Positions 1 to 7,233 of a stretch of DNA of 17,351 nucleotides are shown piece after piece (position 1 is the stretch's first letter; every line of letters starts with the position of its first letter). The translations under genes were made by a program, and so were the position numbers. Origin of the DNA: an uncultured Methanomassiliicoccales archaeon (GTDB taxonomy: Archaea; Thermoplasmatota; Thermoplasmata; SG8-5); the NCBI GenBank assembly GCA_938004075.1, contig CALKWP010000040.1, forward strand, positions 1-17,351. The letters are read 5' to 3'. The notes under the pieces were generated by a model. The model had not been told where the DNA came from. It did not search any database and worked only from the letters and a program-made list of their open reading frames with translations.

Positions 1-1033
1 GGGAGCATTCAGCATCCAACCTGCCGAGCGATATCCGCTCGAACAATCCTTCGCGACTCATCTCCTGCATTTCGGTTTCAAGAGGGTGGGCCTTTCCGTA
101 GTTCGACCTCACCATGTCCTCGGGGCGATACGCGCCAAGAATGAGAATCCTGGACGATTTGATGTTTCTGGCGAGATAATGGATGAGCCTGAGACTCGTG
201 GGGTCGGACCATTGAAGGTCGTCCATGAACAGCAGTAGTGGCTGTTCCATTGATTTTCTGTGGAGACCCTGAAGCACGTTATCGAACAGATTTTCCTGGT
301 TCAGTTTCGGGTCCTTCACAAGGAATTTGCCAGCATACTTCCCTCCTTCCACCAGCCTGGAGACGAATTTCTCTATGCCGGCGATATGATCCATGTCGCC
401 GTCCCAGTTGGCAAGTGCCTCCCCGAACTCCGCTCTCACTTCGCCAAGCAACTGCCTCATATCGGTGACCAGTTGCTCGCTGAAACCGCCCTTGATTATG
501 CAAGCCAGATGCAATCCTTGCTCCTGTTCGATGATTATCTTGTAATCGCCATATCCGAGGACATTCAGTCCGCTGCCCTCCTTCGATTCCCCAACCATTC
601 CAATAGAATCTTTGACAAAATCGCCGACCGCCTTCAGCATCGAAGAGAATATGTGAGAATCCATCGCCAGACTCTCAATCTCCGAACCGGCAATCAGCAT
701 CCCGTTGTCATCCACAAGGTATGATGAGACCAGAAGTGGCGGCGGGTCGCCTGATATCAGATGCATCAGGCCGGATTCCCTGAGTGCGGACCTGAAAGGC
801 ATCAGCGGTTCCAGACTATCGGCGAGGCACCATCCGGATACCCTCATGAACCCGAGGGATTCTGCTTCCTTCGCGAGTTCCAAAATCAAACGTGTTTTGC
901 CAACGCCTGCTTCGCCGGAAACCAGGATGGTGGAACCGCATCCCGCCAACGCTGAATTCAAGGCGGATTTCAACTTGTCCAGCTCATTCTCCCTTCCTAT
1001 CAGTTCTGGCGGGACCAAGAGGGACTCTTCCAT
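1..1033 (-). CDS. AAA_16-type ATPase with an inserted roadblock-like domain, partial (C-terminus off the left edge)
   Basis: The reverse strand is open from an ATG at 1033 to the window edge (344 residues, no stop). Seen: Walker A GEAGVGKT at residues 40-47, Walker B LLLFMDD at 266-272 followed by LQWSDP, and a sensor-1-like strand ILILGAYRPED near 296-306. These match the AAA_16/MalT-like STAND ATPase family (for example LuxR-type regulators), whose C-terminal half would lie beyond the edge. Walker A and B are about 220 residues apart, roughly twice the usual gap. The extra stretch, residues 104-225, resembles the C-terminal domain of the membrane protein at 4890-6200. Role (inference): a nucleotide-dependent signalling or regulatory switch whose missing C-terminus would show whether it binds DNA. 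A TATA box ends about 20 bases before the ATG, so the transcript is probably leaderless. The ATPase assignment is firm; the role is open. Confidence 0.85.
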   Translation of the reverse strand, partial: MEESLLVPPELIGRENELDKLKSALNSALAGCGSTILVSGEAGVGKTRLILELAKEAESLGFMRVSGWCLADSLEPLMPFRSALRESGLMHLISGDPPPLLVSSYLVDDNGMLIAGSEIESLAMDSHIFSSMLKAVGDFVKDSIGMVGESKEGSGLNVLGYGDYKIIIEQEQGLHLACIIKGGFSEQLVTDMRQLLGEVRAEFGEALANWDGDMDHIAGIEKFVSRLVEGGKYAGKFLVKDPKLNQENLFDNVLQGLHRKSMEQPLLLFMDDLQWSDPTSLRLIHYLARNIKSSRILILGAYRPEDMVRSNYGKAHPLETEMQEMSREGLFERISLGRLDAECS

Positions 1034-1052
1034 AATGGGATATAATGAAAAG

Positions 1053-1064
1053 GATAATAAAAAG
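1053..1064 (-). promoter_or_regulatory. TATA box of the AAA_16-type ATPase gene
   Basis: On the minus strand this reads CTTTTTATTATC. Its centre is about 25 bases before the ATG at 1033, so transcription should begin at or near the start codon, as in leaderless archaeal genes. The call rests on sequence resemblance and spacing only. Confidence 0.5.
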
Positions 1065-1129
1065 ATGACTGCCGGTAATTGACTATATTCTGGAATTATT
1101 ATGACATTCTGATTGTGCTTGAAAGTCAC

Positions 1130-1147
1130 TGGCTATTAAGTTAGCCA
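1130..1147. repeat. Short inverted repeat between the acidic membrane gene and the ATPase gene
   Basis: TGGCTA and TAGCCA flank a six-base spacer in the 146-base gap between two minus-strand genes. It could be a small hairpin in the 3' region of the upstream gene. There is no following T-run, so a terminator role is weakly supported. Nothing else was recognised in the gap apart from the TATA box. Confidence 0.3.
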
Positions 1148-1179
1148 ATGTGTATTGAATCGGCGAAATGTGAATGAGT

Positions 1180-2205
1180 TCAGAGTTCGTCCAGGTCTTC
1201 CAGTTCCTTGATTATCTGGTCCTCAAGTGAAGAGTCGTCACCATCATCACCGAGCTCGCCAAGTTCCGCCACCAGCTCATCTTCCAGGATGGAGGCTTTC
1301 TCCTCGGCCGTGACGTCCTTCTCCTCTTCCTTCTTCTTGCGCCTCTGCACGGCTTGCTTGACCTCCTGAGAGAATTCTTCAATTGAGGAACCTTTGGCAA
1401 TAAGCCCTTTCAGACGGTTCTTGTCATCGGGCAGCACCACAATTGCGCTCAGCATCTTCTCGCATCTCTGAATCCGGGCAAGTTCTTCCTCGGCAGCTTT
1501 CTTCCGGAGTGCTTCAGGGTCCTCCCTGGGTTCCTCAATTGTTCCATTGAGTTCATCTTCCAGCTCAGCCAGTGACTCGTTGAATTCATCAGGGATATCG
1601 GCCTGCGTTATCTCGCCAACAACCTCATCCTCGGGCTCGATTTCCTTGGGTTTGGCTTCGGCCTTCCTGGGTTCTTCCCTGATTACTTCGGATTCTTCCT
1701 CTTCCAATTCCTCGGATTCCTCTGGCTCTGCGTTCTCCGGAACATCATCGTCATCATGTGATTCGGTTTCCTTCTTGACCTTCTCGATTTCATTGTAGAT
1801 AGGGTCGTTCTTCACGCCCCAGAAGCCGATCATGAATAACCCGATTGTCAGCGGAGCAAGCGAACCTATTAGACCCATCATCTCCTGGCTGCCGATTCCA
1901 GGCGAAGATGTGTATCCCAGGAAAGACTGGATGATGCCCGACCTCAGCCCGGCAATGCCCAGCAGGCCCAGCGTGGCGAATACAAGGCCAAGAATCAGTG
2001 TGGTCTTCTTTATCTGAGGCGGCTCGCTGGAATCATCACCTTTCTCGAAATCGAACTCTTCGGAATCGTCTACTGTTTCTTTTACTTCCACGGTTTCCCC
2101 GCTGTCCTCTTTCTCGAAGTCCAGCTCTTCCTCCACGGGTTCTTCCTCTATGTCCTCTTCAGGAACAGCGTTCTGCTGCTTCTTGGCTTTGTTGTGCTTA
2201 CCCAT
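1180..2205 (-). CDS. Acidic two-helix membrane protein of unknown function
   Basis: I do not recognise the family. The protein has 341 residues: a basic first ten residues (GKHNKAKK), an acidic low-complexity stretch to about 66 with two LDFEK/FDFEK-like copies, two membrane helices (about 68-87 and 109-130) and a long Glu/Asp-rich, probably coiled-coil tail. A more globular patch at about 248-290 contains the only cysteine and a basic QRRKKKEE segment. Two helices joined by a short loop would put both acidic tails on the same side of the membrane, probably the cytoplasm. An upstream in-frame start exists, but ATG at 2205 is chosen because GGAGGT lies six bases before it. The ribosome site and start sit inside the last codons of the surface-protein gene (eight-base overlap), so the two are probably translationally coupled. 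It may be a scaffold or partner of that protein (inference). Confidence 0.75.
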   Translation of the reverse strand: MGKHNKAKKQQNAVPEEDIEEEPVEEELDFEKEDSGETVEVKETVDDSEEFDFEKGDDSSEPPQIKKTTLILGLVFATLGLLGIAGLRSGIIQSFLGYTSSPGIGSQEMMGLIGSLAPLTIGLFMIGFWGVKNDPIYNEIEKVKKETESHDDDDVPENAEPEESEELEEEESEVIREEPRKAEAKPKEIEPEDEVVGEITQADIPDEFNESLAELEDELNGTIEEPREDPEALRKKAAEEELARIQRCEKMLSAIVVLPDDKNRLKGLIAKGSSIEEFSQEVKQAVQRRKKKEEEKDVTAEEKASILEDELVAELGELGDDGDDSSLEDQIIKELEDLDEL

Positions 2206-4777
2206 GGTGATACCTCCTTTTTCTGGAGATGTAAACAATTCCCACCATTCCGAGTATCGGGAATAACATCATGTGGAACTCGGGGATTTCGAGAGTGCCC
2301 CAGGTCGAGAGGTTCAGTGGGTCTATCGCCGTATCCTCATTAGCTACATTTCCCCAGTAATAATCACCCGGTGCGTTTTCATCTCTTACATGGGCAGCGA
2401 AACCTACTTTTGAGCCAGAAGTGGTGGTTTCAAAAACCTCAGAAAGAGGGATTTTGAATTCGTAGTGAATGTATGAGACGTCATAAGTGGCTAGAGCGCC
2501 ATCCGCATCGCCGGAAGTGCTTACGGTGTTGTCCCAATTCCCATCAGAACCATCGTATGCAATCATTGTGGATTCAACGGTGGTATCTGCTGCTATATAT
2601 TTTCTATCATTGGCATCGGGCACACCATTTATTTTGTCATTGCTCTTATCAAAGTAGATTTCACAATAATCTGAGGCACTGGAAAGGCTGTCTGATGTCA
2701 CGTTAAACGCAATGAAAATATAGGTTCCATCATGGAACACATACATGTCAAATCGGTTTCCATCAAATTTTTCGGCTCCGGTCCATTCACTCATGCTCCA
2801 TTGACCATTTATTGTAATAGTATTTGTAGTAATCCGTGGAATTTCGCTGTAGCTCAAAGTCCCAGCTAAGGGTGTTGTTTCCGGCATGCTGCTTCTAGTC
2901 CCGCCAATGAAGGAAATTCCAGCAATCGCGGTCCTGTCCTCGCCACCCTTCCAGTCCGTGCTCTCCATGAAGTATGACAGGGTTCCGGTGAATCCGATGC
3001 TTGACAGGCTGACGCCTGCTTCCAGCTGGTTGCCGCCTTTGGCTGCGTCTATGTTCGCTATGAATGTCAGAGGCAGCGAATACAGCTTCTGCGAGGTTAT
3101 CTCGCCGTTCCTGCCCTTAATCTCAACCATGTAATCCGCGGCTATTCCGCCGATGCTCTGCCCGCCGTTCTTCGTGTCGATGTAAATTCTGAGGATATCC
3201 TCGCCGCTGACCTTCTTCAGAGGTGCCGGGGGGGTGGGCTCGACCGGTTCAACTGGTTCACTGGAGGTGCTCCTGACCCTTGCGCTGGGGACATTGCTGC
3301 CGCCCAGGAGCTTGCCTGAGTTATCCATCTTGAGGTAGAAGTATGCGTTTGCGGAGCCGTTGACAGCTGCATGACTTGTTATGTCTGTGTTCGGGTTTGT
3401 AATATCTCCGGCCGGGTCTGTGGCTTTGCTGACTGCGTTCCAGTCACCGAAGGCGCCGTCGATGAGTATCCTGTTCGGAGCGGCCTTGGCATATGCCGTG
3501 AAGCCGGTTCCGAGTATTGTCGCCTTCCCGGTGGATGAGACACTGGTCACGCTCACATCAAGGAACGTGCCGTTTGCTATGCTGGACAATGGGAGATTGA
3601 CCTGGAGCGTTACTGTCTGGCCGGCGGCTATTGTAGCCGGGAGGCCGGTAACTGCCGGGGTTCCGGAATTCGAGAAGAAGCCGATCTCTGTCACATCGAC
3701 TGCGGTACCCTGGGCAGTGATGTCCAAAGACATGATGTTGTCAGTTGTGATGATGCCGCTGGTGTCCTTGGGAACCTGCTTGACCACGATTGCCGGCTTG
3801 TCAAGGGATATTGCCGCATCGCAGACATCGGCGACGGTATCGCCGCGCTTGGTCATGAAAAGGATTGCGTGGCCCTGGCCAAAGGTGATTGCCGAGCCCG
3901 GGATGCCTATTTCCATCCTGTCGGCGCTCATCGTGGCGGTGACGCTGCGCCAGTTCCAGGCGCTGTAATTGTGCTGGTCGTTGCCTCCGAATACCCCGAA
4001 CTGCCTGCCCTGGATGGCGTTATCCCATCCCCAGACCTCGACGGCGTACTCTGCGCCCATGTTGCGGACTGAGTAGCCAGTTGCAGGATTATCATCCGAA
4101 TCAATGAAAACGAACAGGCTGTCAGCGTTCTGCGAGGAGAACCAGCTGCTGCCGGCTCTGGCGTACATGAAGAGGTTTCCCGCTTCATTCGTTTCGACTG
4201 AAGTTTCAATTATGTTCAGGTTGGCGTCCGGGTAGGTGTGGGCATCGCCCAGTATGAGGGATTCATCCCAATCCGTGAAGTCTCCGTCAACCCTTATGCC
4301 GCTGTAGGCAGGATCATCGTAAGCCAGCAGGAAGAATGATGCGGGGACCATGATGATGAACGCGATGATGAGTACAAGCGAAATCCTGGAGGGCGATATG
4401 CCGCTGTTGTTCAGCCTGCGCCTGTGAATGCCAGCGCCCGAATCAAGGCCGTTCGTCATACCATTGGTGCGGCCCATGCCATTTGTGAGGCCGTTCGTCC
4501 TCCCGCCCATTCCGTTTGTGAGGCCGTTTGTGCGTCCACCGAGGCCGTTGGTAAGACCGTTGGTCCTTCCACCCATTCCATTCGTGAGGCCATTCGTCCT
4601 TCCGCCAAGGCCATTGGTTCTCCCTCCCATGCCTTTGGCAAGGCCATTGGTCATGCCGTTTGTGCGGCCGCCGAGTCCGTTGGTCATTCCCCCGCTGGAA
4701 TTTCTTGAGGATAAATTGGACTTGCCGACTTGCGACCTATCTGCATGAGACAATGTTTCTTGATTACTCTTCGACAT
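2198..4777 (-). CDS. Large surface protein: TNG-repeat head, three CBM9/DOMON-like modules, PEF-CTERM-like tail
   Basis: The protein has 859 residues from ATG 4777. Residues 31-111 are a repeat with 14 TNG tripeptides, followed by a basic HRRR and a single membrane helix at about 132-152, so the repeat should be cytoplasmic and the rest outside. Three beta-rich modules begin with VDGDFTDWD (163), IDGAFGDWN (439) and INGQWSMSEW (656). The DG-x-x-DW opening is typical of CBM9/DOMON-like sugar- or ligand-binding domains. A Pro/Glu-rich linker lies at about 507-518. The C-terminus (IPEF at 831-834, a hydrophobic helix, then RKRR) fits the PEF-CTERM sorting signal handled by archaeosortases. An in-frame TTG at 4831 is rejected because it lies at or before the predicted transcript start. 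Substrate and role are unknown; surface adhesion or polysaccharide binding is inference. Having both an internal signal-anchor helix and a CTERM signal is unusual. Confidence 0.8.
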   Translation of the reverse strand: MSKSNQETLSHADRSQVGKSNLSSRNSSGGMTNGLGGRTNGMTNGLAKGMGGRTNGLGGRTNGLTNGMGGRTNGLTNGLGGRTNGLTNGMGGRTNGLTNGMGRTNGMTNGLDSGAGIHRRRLNNSGISPSRISLVLIIAFIIMVPASFFLLAYDDPAYSGIRVDGDFTDWDESLILGDAHTYPDANLNIIETSVETNEAGNLFMYARAGSSWFSSQNADSLFVFIDSDDNPATGYSVRNMGAEYAVEVWGWDNAIQGRQFGVFGGNDQHNYSAWNWRSVTATMSADRMEIGIPGSAITFGQGHAILFMTKRGDTVADVCDAAISLDKPAIVVKQVPKDTSGIITTDNIMSLDITAQGTAVDVTEIGFFSNSGTPAVTGLPATIAAGQTVTLQVNLPLSSIANGTFLDVSVTSVSSTGKATILGTGFTAYAKAAPNRILIDGAFGDWNAVSKATDPAGDITNPNTDITSHAAVNGSANAYFYLKMDNSGKLLGGSNVPSARVRSTSSEPVEPVEPTPPAPLKKVSGEDILRIYIDTKNGGQSIGGIAADYMVEIKGRNGEITSQKLYSLPLTFIANIDAAKGGNQLEAGVSLSSIGFTGTLSYFMESTDWKGGEDRTAIAGISFIGGTRSSMPETTPLAGTLSYSEIPRITTNTITINGQWSMSEWTGAEKFDGNRFDMYVFHDGTYIFIAFNVTSDSLSSASDYCEIYFDKSNDKINGVPDANDRKYIAADTTVESTMIAYDGSDGNWDNTVSTSGDADGALATYDVSYIHYEFKIPLSEVFETTTSGSKVGFAAHVRDENAPGDYYWGNVANEDTAIDPLNLSTWGTLEIPEFHMMLFPILGMVGIVYISRKRRYHHG
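4445..4687 (-). repeat. TNG repeat tract (degenerate 33-bp tandem repeat inside the surface-protein gene)
   Basis: This tract encodes residues 31-111 of the surface protein. The most regular part, 4475-4606, is four units of the 11-residue pattern GGRTNGLTNG(M/L), a 33-base period. The flanks are shortened variants with MTNG or an AKG interruption. The DNA copies differ at third positions, so the pattern appears kept at protein level. It is coding and has no spacers, so it is not a CRISPR array. Confidence 0.85.
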
Positions 4778-4848
4778 TAAGATACCAACCCAGTACCACT
4801 TGCTCCACAACCTTGATTGTGAATGCTCCAAAATAGCTAAACTCTATG

Positions 4849-4858
4849 TAATATATAA
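4849..4858 (-). promoter_or_regulatory. TATA box of the surface-protein gene
   Basis: On the minus strand this is TTATATATTA, within the 112-base gap after the membrane-protein gene. Its centre predicts a transcript start near 4827, about 50 bases before ATG 4777, which argues against the TTG at 4831. No strong ribosome site precedes 4777. The surface gene therefore seems to have its own promoter, probably shared with the overlapping acidic gene. Confidence 0.5.
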
Positions 4859-4889
4859 CAGTTACGCTAATTTATTATCGGATTGAATA

Positions 4890-6200
4890 TCACATTTTTG
4901 GATTGCGCCCATCAGGCCTTGCCATGTCTTCAAATGTGGATTCCAACCATTTCTGGATTCCGGCAATTGACCTTTTGTCCCCTTTCCAATCACGGATTGT
5001 GGCTGCATACTCTTTTTCGAGATCATCAATGATCCTAACGACGCCTTTCCGCAATTCTCTGGCCTCGTGACCTGTGAATAGAACAGCAATAACCAATTCA
5101 CCCTTTGCCTCGATGAGAACCCTCAGGTTTCCGATGCTCAGCGATTTGAGGCTCTCCATCTCGGATGCGTGAAAAGCCTCGCGGACGAAATTCTGGATAG
5201 CGGTCAGCATCCCCCCGACCATGTCCTTGTCCACCTCCCCGAAATAATCATGCGCACCAGCATGAGCGATGACCAGGCCGCCGGTGTTCAGCAGATATAT
5301 CTCCTTGACGCGGGATTCCTGCCATTTGAGCTGGGGAGACATCCATTCCACCAGTCTGGCCGACATGTCCCCGATTGCGTTTATGGATAGAACGATGACT
5401 ATCAACATCATAGTACTCAGAGCAATCTGAGCCTGCACATTCAATGAACCTGCTGAATCAAGAACTACTACCTGGGCAATTACGAAACAGACCACGCATA
5501 TCACCGCTGTGAGCAGGACTATCAAGGAGTTTCTGACGAGCAATTCCTTGCCTATGACGAGCTGGTATCTCACAAGTCCCCTGACGGTCACCGCCAGCGC
5601 AATCGTTATGGCCATGCTGAATATTGCGCTGAAATCTCCGATGTTGGGAATGAACAGGCCGAAAAGCATCACCAGATTGAACAGGAGAACAGCAAAGAAC
5701 GAGGACAGCATGAACTCGATCTGGTCCTTTCTGATGCTCGAGGAGGAGTTCTGCATACTGGCGTAGAGGCGATTCCAGACCATGAATGATAATGCTAGCC
5801 ATACCATCAAGAATATGAAATCCGTGAACCTTTTGATGTCACTGGTGAACAGAAAATGTACTACCAGTTCCGCAAGCAGAGGGCCGAAAACGATGACTCG
5901 CCCTTTCATCGTCATCAGGAAGAAGTAATCTGAGCTTGACCTCTGAAGGAACAGGATTATCAGAAGCGGGAACATCAATATAGCACAGAGATAGGCAATA
6001 TCCATCCAGGGGTTTTGTTCCGTGGCCCCATTGGACAACGACAGCACAGCCCAGGAGAACATTCCAACAGAGGTGACCAATGTCAGGAGCGCAGTTGTGA
6101 CGACCACCTAGGTCTTCACTGCGAACCGCATCATGAATATGAACAGCCCAAGGGCAATCACGGCGCAGGCTAGTATCAGAAAGGTGAGCACGTCGGGCAT
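4890..6200 (-). CDS. Polytopic membrane protein with C-terminal roadblock-like domain; in-frame TAG at codon 31
   Basis: From ATG 6200 there are 436 codons with one internal TAG (6108-6110). Codons 1-30 encode a membrane helix (LTFLILACAVIALGLFIFMM) ending in RFAVKT. After the TAG about eight more hydrophobic segments follow to residue 275, resembling the multi-helix input regions of archaeal sensor proteins. Residues 301-425 form a soluble alpha/beta domain (YLLNTGGLVIA..., ending W-x-GD-x3-IAGI) that resembles roadblock/longin folds and matches the domain inserted in the ATPase at 1-1033. Role (inference): membrane sensor signalling through roadblock pairing. An in-frame TAA sits eight codons before ATG 6200 and a TATA box about 35 bases before it. 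A GTG at 6107 just after the TAG could be a restart but has no ribosome site and loses helix 1. The TAG may be a sequencing error, a real nonsense mutation or a recoded codon. Confidence 0.7.
6108..6110 (-). other. In-frame amber (TAG) codon 31 of the membrane protein gene
   Basis: On the minus strand the context is AAG ACC TAG GTG GTC. Codons on both sides favour G or C in the third position, as in neighbouring genes, and encode consecutive membrane helices, so the frame looks continuous. Of the visible gene ends, only the isocitrate dehydrogenase gene uses TAG as its stop; the rest use TGA or TAA. Confidence 0.8.
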
Positions 6201-6230
6201 GGTTCTCGGAAGAAAGAATGATTACCGCGA

Positions 6231-6240
6231 TTAAATAGTT
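6231..6240 (-). promoter_or_regulatory. TATA box of the membrane/roadblock gene
   Basis: On the minus strand this is AACTATTTAA, centred about 35 bases before ATG 6200. The predicted transcript start near 6209 gives a leader of about nine bases. This supports 6200, rather than the GTG at 6107, as the true start. Confidence 0.5.
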
Positions 6241-6280
6241 TGGCATGAAATATATTTTTATGCAATCCCATTTTAGGACA

Positions 6281-6290
6281 ACTTTTATTA
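6281..6290 (+). promoter_or_regulatory. TATA box of pyrDK
   Basis: ACTTTTATTA is centred about 30 bases before the pyrD ATG, which predicts a leader of only a few bases. A second A/T-rich element, AAATATATTTTTATG at about 6248-6262, lies further upstream in the 115-base divergent region and could be an alternative. Confidence 0.45.
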
Positions 6291-6315
6291 GAAACCTGCC
6301 TGTTCTGGTATTCCG

Positions 6316-7233
6316 ATGGCAGACCTTCGAACCGGAGTGGCGGGACTGAAGATGGAGAACCCGACTATGCTGGCCTCGGGAATACTGGGGCAGACCGGGG
6401 AATCGCTTTTAAGGATTGTGGCAGAAGGAGGAGCTGGAGCTGTCGTCACCAAGTCCATCGGCATCGAGCCCAGGAACGGACATGGAAGCCCTTGCCTGAT
6501 TGAATCGGACAACGCCATGCTGAATGCCATGGGGCTGCCGAATCCTGGCATTGATGATTTTGAGAAGGAAATGATAATCGCAATAAAATCCGGTGCGCCG
6601 GTCATCGGAAGCATCTTTGCAGATTCCCCGGATAAATTTGCGATACTGGCATCAAAGATGGAAAAATTCGGAGCACACGCAGTGGAACTCAATCTCAGCT
6701 GCCCGCATGCAGAGAGGTACGGCCTGGACATGGGCTCGGATCCAGATACGGTGCGGGGAATAGTATCCGCGGTCAAAAGAGCCGCCAAAATCCCTGTCTT
6801 CGCCAAACTCAGCCCCATGGTCCCCGACATTGCGAGCATTGCGCTGGCAGTTCAGGAAGGCGGCGGGGATGCCGTCGTCGCCATCAACACCCTCAAAGCC
6901 ATGAAGATTGAGACAGAACTGGGCATGCCGGTGCTGAGGAACCGCGTGGGAGGGCTCAGCGGCCCAGCAATAAAGCCGGTGGGCATCAGGGCGGTCTATG
7001 AGATAGCATCCAAGGTTGATATACCGGTGATTGGCGTTGGCGGAATCCGCACTGGCCAGGATGCCCTGGAATACATCATGGCAGGCGCCACCGCAGTTCA
7101 GATCGGCTCTGGCGTGCATTACCGCGGGATAAATGTGTTCCGGAAAGTTTGCTCAGAAATATCGGAATCAATGGACGCGCATGGTTACTCGAAACTCGAT
7201 GACATCATCGGCCTGGCTGGGAGGGCGAAATGA
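6316..7233 (+). CDS. pyrD: Dihydroorotate dehydrogenase B, catalytic subunit
   Basis: This FMN enzyme oxidises dihydroorotate to orotate in pyrimidine synthesis, in the cytoplasm. Its 305 residues are the usual length for class 1 enzymes. Seen: TKSIG at 45-49, NAMGLPN at 70-76, NLSCPH at 126-131 with Cys129 in the catalytic-base position of class 1B enzymes, KLSP at 164-167, NTLKAM at 191-196, and the phosphate-binding GVGGI (240-244) and GATAVQIGSG (257-266) of the TIM barrel. The Cys base and the adjoining pyrK place it in class 1B, which passes electrons to NAD+ through PyrK. ATG 6316 has no clear ribosome site, but a TATA box about 30 bases upstream suggests a near-leaderless message. It overlaps pyrK by four bases (ATGA), so the two are made together. 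Confidence 0.95.
   Translation: MADLRTGVAGLKMENPTMLASGILGQTGESLLRIVAEGGAGAVVTKSIGIEPRNGHGSPCLIESDNAMLNAMGLPNPGIDDFEKEMIIAIKSGAPVIGSIFADSPDKFAILASKMEKFGAHAVELNLSCPHAERYGLDMGSDPDTVRGIVSAVKRAAKIPVFAKLSPMVPDIASIALAVQEGGGDAVVAINTLKAMKIETELGMPVLRNRVGGLSGPAIKPVGIRAVYEIASKVDIPVIGVGGIRTGQDALEYIMAGATAVQIGSGVHYRGINVFRKVCSEISESMDAHGYSKLDDIIGLAGRAK

Noticed and set aside
238..724. Plus-strand frames at the left edge
   Set aside because: They are shadows of the partial ATPase gene, whose Walker motifs lie on the minus strand.
4445..4687. CRISPR-like tandem repeat
   Set aside because: The units are contiguous, degenerate and in frame with a protein, with no spacers.
4428..4748. A plus-strand frame rich in RPFVLPP repeats
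   Set aside because: It is the shadow of the TNG repeat; the minus-strand frame continues into a membrane helix and folded modules.
5839..6246. A 135-codon minus-strand frame spanning the TAG region
   Set aside because: It is a different frame from the membrane protein, lacks hydrophobic helices and looks non-coding; it does not explain the TAG by a simple frameshift.
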